A program made the translations under genes and the position numbers. The notes under the pieces were generated by a model. It was not told the origin of the DNA and ran no database searches. It worked only from the letters and a program-made list of their open reading frames with translations. Source: Chrysochromulina parva (Eukaryota; Haptophyta; Prymnesiales; Chrysochromulinaceae). From it: 28,954 nucleotides of DNA. Shown here piece after piece: positions 1 to 7,845 of this stretch; the stretch's first letter is position 1; the number at the start of each line of letters is the position of its first letter. The stretch lies in NCBI GenBank assembly GCA_002887195.1, contig PJAB01000355.1, positions 1 to 28,954 of the forward strand. Reading direction: 5' to 3'.

Positions 1-59
1 TCTTTTGTGTGGTGACTTGCCTTGACTTGACCTGACTTGTCTTGCTTTGCCTTGACTGC

Positions 60-122
60 GGTAGAAGTCTATGCCCCCGGGGCGGGGTCGACTTCTACCC
101 GTAGCGGGGTAGACTTCTACCC
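60..122. repeat. Short inverted and direct repeats upstream of the first gene
   Basis: The 11-mer ggtagaagtct (60-70) is the reverse complement of agacttctacc (111-121). A near-identical direct copy of the right arm, tcgacttctaccc, lies at 88-100. The set sits 20 to 80 bp upstream of the ATG at 140, so it could be a protein-binding or hairpin element in the promoter or 5' leader. The preceding 15-57 is a degenerate run of cttga-like pentamers, the same pentamer that fills introns further right. No TATA box is evident. Confidence 0.5.
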
Positions 123-139
123 CCCTTCGCGGAAAAGCC

Positions 140-2458
140 ATGACCACCGTCATCCGCGTCCTCGACCCAAGCTGTGCGGCCATCCAGGCGGTCCTGCACG
201 ACAAGGCCGCGGTCGTCGCAAACGGTCGCGATGTGGGCTTCATCCGCAACGCCGCCGCGCACTCGATCGGCCTGAACGTGTTTGCGGTGCTGGCTGCACC
301 GCAGCACCATGAGCGCCTCGAGGACCTTGCCAAGTCTTTCAAGGTGTTCCCCGACATGAAGGACATCCGAGTCAACAGCCAGCTATTGTTGGCCGCTACC
401 AGCAGGATCGCCTTGCTTATCTCCTCCGCCAACAAGAGCACCTACGATTCGCAGCTCAAGTGTGATGAGAGCAAGCAGAAGGCGTCCTCGGCGAATCACA
501 AGAAGGCGCGCAACATCTACACCAAGCGCACCGACTTGGGCGCTGCGATCACTGAGGAGAAGTTCAATGAGATCCTCGCCCTGGTCCAGACGGACTCGTG
601 CACCGCTGAGCTCAAGCAGAAGCTCAAGGATCGTGGCATCCCCGAGGACGAGTACCTGATCGAGATCAACGACAAGGCCTTCGACGTGATGAAGTCGCTG
701 GTAAGCGCATCGATCGAGCGCGAACGTTCTCCGGCGTCCGTCCCGCCTCCGCTGCAGTCGCAGCCGCAGCCGCAGCCACAGTTCTTGCTGCAGCTGCCGC
801 CGCCGCCGCCGCCGCAGCCGCAGCTCATGTCGCAGCCGCAGCCTCTTCTGGCACTGCAGCAGTACGCGAACTACGCGCGCATCGACAACCTCGACGTCAA
901 CGACCTAGTCGGAATGCTTTCGTCGCCGCAGTCGCAGCCGCAGTCGCGGCCGCTGTCGCAGGTGCAGCAGCTGCCGCAGACTTCTGCACAACCCGCTGTG
1001 CCGCCAATCATCTTCGACGACGTCCAGCTGCGCGACAATCTCGGCGACGATCTGGGCCTGCCGCCGCCCCAGGCTAGCTTCACCGCTGCCTTTGGCACCC
1101 TCGGCGGAGGGCTCGGTGGCGGGCTGAGCGGCCGGAAGAAAAAGCGCCTCCCGCCGACCAATGAGTGGGGAGGCAAATACACAGTCGTTCCCCGACCCCT
1201 CGACCCCCCGTTTGCCGCACCGCCGCAGCAGCTTCTGCCGACCGAGACCGTCGTGAGCGGCAGCATCGTCCTCGCACCCGAGGTTGAATCACCGGGGGCA
1301 TACGGCGCCGGCCTAGGCGCCGGCTTTGGCGCCGACTTCGGCGACCTCGGCGGCCTCGAGACCCTCCTCGATGGCACGTTGGGCGGCTCGACGGTCATGG
1401 GGCGTGGCATGGCCTGGCATGACGGGCATGGCATGGCCGCCCCTGCGCCCGGCCTCGAGCCTCTCTTTGGGCTCGGCCCTCTGTCGAGACTGACAGAATT
1501 GACGCCCATCGGACCGGACGGCGCGCAGCCGGGCGCGGCGTTCCACGAGGCGCCAGAGCCGCGCCTGCCGTCCCGTGCAGGGAGCAGCCGTACTTCTCGC
1601 CTCGTCACTGAGGGTGAGCTCGCGCGCGTCGCCGCGGAAGCACACGCGCGTGGCTTTGCCTCGGGCGCGGCAGCCGGCTCAGCCCACGGGCTCGTCAAGG
1701 GCATGGAGATTGGCGCCAGCGTGGCCTCGAAGACCGTCGCTTGTCTTGCGGATCGATTTGTCGACCTCGAGAACAAGATCGAGAAGTCGGGACAGGCGGT
1801 GCTCAAGGCGGTCGAGCATTCAAGCAACGAGACGCTCGAGGCGGTCGAGGAGGTGCGCGAGGCCGTCGAGAAGTCGGGACAGGAGGTGCTCAAGGCGGTC
1901 GAGCAGTCGAGCAACGAGACGCTCGAGGCGGTCGAGGAGGTGCGCGAGGCCGTCGAGGAGACACGTTCTGAGCTCAAGGAAGGCTTTCAGGGTGTCGCCG
2001 ACGCATTCATGCGCCTAGAGGAGAGCCTGTTCAATGGTCTGGATGCTCTGGAGGATCGGCAGGCGGAGCTCCGCAAGGCGGAGGAGGATCGGCAGGCGGA
2101 GCTTCGCAAGGCGGAGCGCGCGGTAAGGCGCGAAATCTCCGCCGGCGAGGCGCAGCGCCATGCGGCGCTCTACAGCAAGGTCAGCGAGATCGCCGCCAGC
2201 ATGAGCGGCGCCGTGATGAGCGCGGGGTTCGACGCGGGCGTGGAGAAGAAGAAGCCCGAGGAGGCAACGATGGAGGTCGCCGATGGTGAGGCCAAACGCG
2301 TGGCCAAGCGCCAAGCCAGCGCCGAGGCGAACTCGGTCAAGCGCCTCAAGGAGGCCAGCCGTGAGCGCAGCCACATCTTGCCGTTCACCGCTCGGCGCAG
2401 CTTCGCCACCCCGCCGCTGTCGCCTTTGAGCAAGGCTAAGGCCAACAGGGGGCTTTGA
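140..2458 (+). CDS. Hypothetical coiled-coil protein with Pro/Gln-rich centre
   Basis: A single uninterrupted frame of 772 residues starts at an ATG. I do not recognise the family. Residues 1 to about 195 form a mostly helical, charged N-terminal region. About 195 to 315 is rich in P and Q. A basic RKKKR cluster at 332-336 could be a nuclear localisation signal. About 340 to 510 is a Gly/Ala/Pro-rich linker. About 530 to 700 is strongly coiled-coil, with two 29-residue repeats (548-576 and 577-605) followed by two 11-residue DRQAELRKAE-type repeats (639-660). The tail is basic. There is no signal peptide or membrane segment. The well-behaved frame and ordered N-terminus argue that it is coding. 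The lack of introns is not unusual here, but a captured viral or element gene cannot be excluded. Confidence 0.7.
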   Translation: MTTVIRVLDPSCAAIQAVLHDKAAVVANGRDVGFIRNAAAHSIGLNVFAVLAAPQHHERLEDLAKSFKVFPDMKDIRVNSQLLLAATSRIALLISSANKSTYDSQLKCDESKQKASSANHKKARNIYTKRTDLGAAITEEKFNEILALVQTDSCTAELKQKLKDRGIPEDEYLIEINDKAFDVMKSLVSASIERERSPASVPPPLQSQPQPQPQFLLQLPPPPPPQPQLMSQPQPLLALQQYANYARIDNLDVNDLVGMLSSPQSQPQSRPLSQVQQLPQTSAQPAVPPIIFDDVQLRDNLGDDLGLPPPQASFTAAFGTLGGGLGGGLSGRKKKRLPPTNEWGGKYTVVPRPLDPPFAAPPQQLLPTETVVSGSIVLAPEVESPGAYGAGLGAGFGADFGDLGGLETLLDGTLGGSTVMGRGMAWHDGHGMAAPAPGLEPLFGLGPLSRLTELTPIGPDGAQPGAAFHEAPEPRLPSRAGSSRTSRLVTEGELARVAAEAHARGFASGAAAGSAHGLVKGMEIGASVASKTVACLADRFVDLENKIEKSGQAVLKAVEHSSNETLEAVEEVREAVEKSGQEVLKAVEQSSNETLEAVEEVREAVEETRSELKEGFQGVADAFMRLEESLFNGLDALEDRQAELRKAEEDRQAELRKAERAVRREISAGEAQRHAALYSKVSEIAASMSGAVMSAGFDAGVEKKKPEEATMEVADGEAKRVAKRQASAEANSVKRLKEASRERSHILPFTARRSFATPPLSPLSKAKANRGL
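1781..1954 (+). repeat. 87-bp tandem duplication inside the coiled coil
   Basis: Two in-frame copies (1781-1867 and 1868-1954) differ at only a few bases and encode 29-residue units starting EKSGQ and ending VREAV. A third, diverged start (EETRSELKE) follows. The low divergence points to a recent duplication that lengthened the coiled coil. Confidence 0.85.
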
Positions 2459-2940
2459 GGTGCTGATCGGCATGCCACCGGCAAGGCCGCTGGCGCCGGA
2501 CGGCCGGCACGCTCAGAGGATGAGCGCGCGGCGACTGGCGCGATACATGTAGGGATCTGCCACGTGTGCAGAAAGATATGATGCCGGGTGGCGTGCGGGA
2601 CAGTGGCATGTTGCGTGCGACGGTTGCAGGGATGGGGGCGTGGGAGAGGCTGGCGTGTGATGGAGGGGTGCGGGGGGCGCGTGAGTCCCCCGCAGACAGG
2701 ATGTGAGCTCAGGATCTACAATGGGCCGTGCTGTGAGCTCACATAGTGCTGCGTGGCTGAGATGGCGGCCATTGGCCTCGCGCACACGTACTACGGTCTA
2801 CGCCACACGTTTAGCAACTTCAGTAAGGAATGTCAGGAGCTCAGAACGCTATAGCCTAGGTACTAGCGACCCCAGCGGGACCGGACGGAGGTGACCTCTT
2901 GTACGGGTTGTAGACGGCCTGTTCCGAAAATTCAAATCGA

Positions 2941-3060
2941 CAAATGCGCGCGCGTGGGCCGTTAGTCTTACCGCTCCTACTACGTACTGCCCCTCTCTTA
3001 CAAATGCGCGCGCGTGGGCCGTTAGTCTTACCGCTCCTACTACGTACTGCCCCTCTCTTA
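2941..3060. repeat. Exact 60-bp tandem duplication
   Basis: Bases 2941-3000 and 3001-3060 are identical over all 60 positions, starting caaatgcgcgcgcgtggg. Exact identity in non-coding DNA implies a very recent event, or a collapsed or expanded assembly artefact. Confidence 0.95.
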
Positions 3061-3242
3061 TCTGGACGTCTTCTCTTTCTCTCTCTCTGCGTGCCTCTCG
3101 CCGTCACGACGTATCTATGCCCACAAACAGCTAATGCCTGTGGGGGGCGCCGGAACGGGCGGAAGGGTTGAGGCGGCTGAGAGGTGAGGGTGTGGAGGGA
3201 GGGGAGGAGAATGCAGGGAGGGAAGTGGGTGCACGCTGAGTA

Positions 3243-3306
3243 GGGAATGCACGCTGTGGGGAATGCATGCTGTGGGGAGTGCACGCTGTGGGGAATGTAC
3301 GCTGAG
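3243..3306. repeat. 16-bp minisatellite, four units
   Basis: Four consecutive units of the form gggaatgcacgctgtg differ by one or two bases each. A diverged partial unit precedes them near 3226-3242. Confidence 0.85.
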
Positions 3307-3595
3307 TTCAAGACCGCCCGTGCCATTGGTAGGGCGGGGCAGCCAGACATATATCAGACGGTTTCTGCACCTGCTTTGACGCCCATCTCCGGCGCATGGG
3401 GGTTGCACCATTGGGAAACACGGGCAGGTGGGACAGCCGCGGGGCTCTGATGGGCTCTGATGGCGCTGATGGCCTCTGATTGGGCGGGGAGCAGGGGGCG
3501 GGGGCAGGGGGAGAGGGCAGGGGGCGGGGAGCAGGGAAGGATCGTCGATGCCTTGCGCTCACCACGGCGCTCAGCGACTCTCACGTCTCCTCGTC

Positions 3596-5995
3596 TCACG
3601 GCGCGTACACGCCCACGAGCTCGGCCTGGAAATCGTCGAGCATGCGGACGTTGTGCACCGTCTCGTACATCTCGGTGCCATCAGTGCCTCCGAGCTTGAG
3701 GATCGACTCGGGCCCCGCCGGATGCTCATCAAGGAAGGCAGTGAAGTCGTACACCTTGCCGTGCAGCGCCACCCAGCAGCTCTGCCAGCTGTTGTGCGCT
3801 GCCAGCTCCTCGGCGCTCACGGTACGAAGCGCGGCGGCGGCGGCGCTGGCGTCCGCGCCCTCGGCGGCCACACCCCCAGCAGCCGGCAGCGGCGCGGCCG
3901 CGGCGGCGGCGGCCGGCAGGCCGGCAGCGAGTGTGGGCGGTGCCTCGAGAGAGGCGATGGGTAGGCGCTCCCCCACGATGGACCCAAAGACCGTGCACTC
4001 GAGCAGAGAATTGCCGCCCAGCCGATTGTTGCCATGCACGCCTCCGGTCACCTCTCCAGCGGCCGAGAGCCCCTCTATGACAGACCCATCCTCCCGGAGC
4101 ACCCGCCCCCCCTCGTCCATTCGGATCCCCCCCATTGTGTAGTGGAGTACCGGTACAATCCGGCCGGCGTACAGCGTCGCCTCCGGCTCGAAGTCGCCAT
4201 GACGAAAATCCTTTTTGCCAAAGGTGTCGTGGCCCGCCTCGGCTGCGGCCGCGTACGCCTCGAGCGTCGCCCGCAGCCGCGCCGCCAGCGCCGCCACGCC
4301 CGCGCCGCCCGCACCGTCGGTGCAGTTGGCATTCGCCTGCGCGGCGCCGGCGACGCCATCCGGCGAGAGCATCCATTGGGCGAGCCCGTCCACGCTCGCG
4401 ACTTTGACGAGCAGTCCTTTCTTGACGTAGAGCTCGACGTGTCGGCCTGCCTCGGTGGCCATGGGCTGGTTGAGGACGAGTACAAACTCGGAGGCACCGG
4501 TAGCGATCTGGCCGTCGACGACCTTATCTCGCGGCGCGAGCTCGTTGACGAAGCGCTCGCCCGCTGGGGTGAGGAGGATGCCCCCCACGCCGCGCATCAT
4601 CTCGCCACAGAGCACCTTTGTCGAGGCAGTGGGGTGCGCGGGGTCGACGAACCCCGTCGGATGGATCTGGACGCGATCCATATCGACAGAGCCGGCCCCG
4701 ATGGCCATCGCCATCTTCATCCCATCGCCCGTCGCCCACTCGCCGTTGGTCGTTGGGTACACGAGGAGATCCGGCCGATGCCGAGCGAGCAGCGACGTGT
4801 TCGTGCGGTCGTTGGCAAAGCCACCCGTTGCAAGGACCGTCTGTGCGGCGCGAAGCTCGACCACGGCGCCCGTGGCCACTTCCACATAACGTACGCCCAC
4901 CACGCGCGCCGCCGGCACGGCACCCGCGGCCGGCGCGCTGCCGTCGCCTTCGGCCGAGGCGCTCAGCTGCCCATCGGCGCCCTCGAGAAGGAAGCCGGTC
5001 ATGCGGCAGCCCGTGCGCAAAGAGAGCTGCCCCGTCTTGACGTACGCTTTGAGCTCCTTTTGGAGGGCGAAGGTGAGCTCGGCTCCGACCATCCCGTTCG
5101 CGGGCCGGTGCGTGCGCGCGTGCGCGTGCCCGCCGAGCTGGGACACCATCGAGAGATCAATCGAGGTGCGCTTGAGCAGCCAGCCGATGGCTGCGGAGGA
5201 GTGCTGCACGAGCACGGAGATGAGCCCAGATCGAGCGAGATGGCTCGCCGACTTGGCCGTGTCTGCCGCGAAGGCGTCGACGGTGTCGTTGGTGTTCTCC
5301 TTGGAGCGACTGTGCGGCGGGCAGCATGCATTGATCCCCGAGGACGCCTTGGCGCTATTCCCGCCCAGCTGCCTCTCCTTCTCGAGCACCACCACCTTGG
5401 CCCCACGATCGAGCAGCCGCAGGGCGGCGGTCATGCCCGCCACCCCTGTACCGACGACCACCGCGTCCGGGATCTCCCCTGGCTGGACACCCGGCCGCAT
5501 CGCCATGGGACCGCCCGCCGCGGCGGCTGCGGCGGCGGGAGCGGCGGCGGCGCGCGGCGAGAGGTAATCGGCAAGGAGGGTCGAGCGCACATGGGTGGCA
5601 AATGAAGGGAAGGATCCCAAATGCTTGGCGGCCAGTAAGAGACGTGCGTCCGGCCGAAGCGCCAGCGAGACCGCGGCAACCTCCTCCGCGCGGGTCAGCT
5701 CTCCCGCAGCAGTGGCGCGTGCGAGCGCCGCGAGCGCCGTGTCAAGCAGGCTCACATAGCCCGGGCCGCCGTAGGCCACTTCCAGAGCCGATCGATCAGA
5801 GGCGGCGGCGATGGCGATGGACGCGGCGGCGGAGGCGGCGGCGGCGGCTGCGGCTGCGGCTGCGGCGGCGGCGGCGGCTGGCGGCGTAACGGCAGCTGCC
5901 CCAGGGTACGTGAGGGTTCGCTGCTGCAGCGACGCGCCCGTGACGGCCGCGGCGGCGGTGGCGGCCTTGGCGGTGGCGGTGGCGGTGGCGGTGGC

Positions 5996-6027
<32 letters not shown>

Positions 6028-7604
6028 GCCCATCGGCGGCATAATACCGAGCGTATCTGAGCTCCGTGAGCTCCTTGACGTGGGTGATGGCCGAGGAGAA
6101 CTTATGGAGCGTGTTGAAGAGGGCGGCGACCTCGTCTCGTGAGACCGATGTGGGAAAGAGCTCGGGAGGGAGCAGCAGCAGCTTGAGCGCGGTGCCATAG
6201 CCGAGCATCGTCACCTTGGCGTGTAGTCGGCACTTTTGGCACGAGACGCAGTCGATGACGCGGCTCACGTTGTGGAAGACCCCCTTGAATTGCTTCTTGA
6301 GGCTCCACCAGCTCGCCTGTGGGGAAGAGGCGAGGGCGCCGTGGTGAGCCCTTGCATGCAGGGAGGGCTCCACCAGCTCGCCTGTGGGGAAACGCGCTCG
6401 GATGGCCCCATGGGATGGCCGTTCGGGGTAATGTTCGGGGTAATCGGGGGCGTCCGAGGGGGCGATCCGAGGCCGAGGTGGCACTCGAAGACGGCAATCT
6501 CGCGGCAATCTCGCGGTAATCTCGCGGCAATCTCACCTGCTCCTCGCGGAATAGAAGTCCCTCGTCGAAGGCCTCAAAGACCGCCGAGCACGACTTGAGG
6601 ATCGCCGTGTCGAGGAAGCGGCGCACGAGCGCAGTCGCGTCCATCATGCCGCCCACCTCTTTCAAGCTGCCCCGCTCCGCCGCCGCCGCCGCCGCCATGG
6701 CCGAGGGCATCAAGTTGTAATCGTACGTCGACAGGAAGGGCGAGGCGCGTCGCACCGCCCGAAGCAGCACGACGAAGGCGAAGTGAAGGTTCTTGAGGCG
6801 CTCGGGGTGGCCATCGAATTGGCGCGCAAAGTACGCGAGATCGGGCTCCCAGTCCGTCCGGTTCTTGCGCTTCGAGGGCGGGTGGTAGAAGCGCGCCACG
6901 TGTGTGTTGGTCGCCGCATGCATGCCCGAGAGTAGCCGGTAGAGCACGCGCTCCTCGAGGCAGATGTTCTGGTCGGAGCCGGTGCGCACGAGGCAGTTCT
7001 CGTTGTAGATGGCCGCCCACACGTGCGAGCCGTTGTACCCCGTGTAGCTCTCCTCATTCAGCTGAAGGTTGACATAGTCGGAGGCATTCGTCGGGATCGC
7101 CGAGCACATGTCGAGCCAGAACGACGGCAGCGTCTCGTCGTTGCAGTCCTCGGCGATGGTGCCCACATACGCGTGCTCCTCGGGCGTGATGGTCACGTCC
7201 ACCGGGTCCGTGGGTACGCTCGACTGCTCGCGCGGCGGCGACATGGAGCTCGAGAACGGGCTGCCGCCGCCGCCCATCGCCGCAGCGCCAAACGGGTCGG
7301 ACGCCGAGTTGTCGGTGCCGAGCGTGCAGAGCGGCTCGGCAGTGTCCTCAGCCTTGCTCACGCACACGTGCTCCTCCTCCTCGGGCCCGCCCCAGTACTG
7401 GCACTTGCCATCCATGTTGACGTTGATCAGCCGAAAGAAGGGCGCCGTGCTGAGCTCGGCGAGCAGCGTGTGAAGCTGGTGCTCATTGGCGGCCTCGACG
7501 GTCTCGAGGTTACACTGCGTGTCGGCTAGCGGCCCGGAGGGCAGCACGTCGAAGGGCGAGAACGGCGACGCGGCGAGCACCAGCGCTGCGAAGGCGGCGA
7601 GCAT
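3596..7604 (-). CDS. ERO1: ERO1 - fumarate reductase - cytochrome b5 fusion protein
   Basis: Two exons, 7604-6537 and 6316-3596, join in phase 0 across a GT-AG intron and give 1262 residues. The ATG at 7604 opens a clean signal peptide; the frame upstream starts only at GTG. Residues 30 to about 450 are ERO1: CQYW (C68), the FAD-contact motif SGMHAATNTH (226-235) and the active-site triad C379-VS-C382-QK-C385. An Ala/Thr linker and an unrecognised helical stretch (about 450-635) follow. Residues 640 to about 1145 are a soluble fumarate reductase: GTGVAG (645-650), HPTG (H908), E928/R931, R952 in LAPRDK (equivalent to the catalytic acid), HYTMGG (H1081) and NNRLGGN (R1121). About 1188-1262 is cytochrome b5 with heme ligands H1221 and H1244. 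N-glycosylation sequons support a lumenal location. Known ERO1 oxidises PDI; coupling to fumarate is inference. No stop or GT-AG break separates the domains. The ERO1 CX4C shuttle motif is not seen intact (C81 and C93 are 11 residues apart). Confidence 0.85.
6300..6391 (-). repeat. Introner-like repeat covering the ERO1 3' splice site, two copies
   Basis: The 27-bp block at 6300-6326, which spans the intron end and the first codons of exon 2, is repeated inside the intron at 6365-6391. Read on the minus strand, the interval is nearly identical to the PPR-gene intron repeat at 25280-25367: about 7 differences in about 80 bases by hand, sharing gcatgcaag, ctcaccacggcgccctcgcc and cttccccaca. 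The whole intron is 6317-6536. Its 5' part carries a separate short repeat of gcgagattgcc. Confidence 0.85.
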
Positions 7605-7845
7605 CCGTGGGCGCGTCCAGAGCGCCTGTGTCGACCGCCGTGCAGACGTGTCAGGCGAACGCCGCGTCACGCGTCACCGACGAAAATCGTGGTTTCGTTG
7701 ATTGGATTGAGCGTTGTCGCACCATGGCGATTAGGACTAGCGATTAGGACTGTGTTCCCAGACAGCAAAAGCGCCGTCTTGTGCACCGCTTTTCTCACGT
7801 GCCTCACAGCTTCGCGGCCGGCCATCGAGTGGGGCGCGCAAGGAG
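7605..7845. promoter_or_regulatory. Shared upstream region of two divergent genes
   Basis: The start codons of the ERO1 fusion (minus) and the ORAI-like gene (plus) are 241 bp apart and face away from each other, so both promoters must lie here or overlap the genes. The duplicated word gcgattaggact (near 7728-7750) is the only repeat I see. No TATA box is obvious. Confidence 0.5.

Larger units (their letters stand above)
2459..3595. other. Intergenic region with tandem repeats, no gene seen
   Basis: About 1.1 kb lies between the 3' ends of two convergent genes. The only open frames are short and compositionally biased. The region holds an exact 60-bp tandem duplication, a 16-bp minisatellite near 3243-3306 and a G-rich purine tract near 3484-3540 made of ggggcaggg-like words. 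I see no RNA gene. Confidence 0.6.

Noticed and set aside
871..1977. Minus-strand open frame opposite the first gene
   Set aside because: The translation is Ser/Arg/Pro-rich shadow sequence with mirrored repeats; the plus-strand frame has an ATG, ordered sequence and coiled coil.
3596..5440. Separate fumarate reductase gene starting at the Met near 5510
   Set aside because: No stop, promoter-like gap or GT-AG intron separates it from the ERO1 frame, and the two-exon junction keeps phase through all domains. Transcript evidence could still overturn this.
4034..5605. Long plus-strand open frame (523 codons) opposite the fumarate reductase
   Set aside because: It is antisense to a clearly coding frame with catalytic motifs. 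The opposite strand of GC-rich genes stays open by composition, and the translation shows no family motif.
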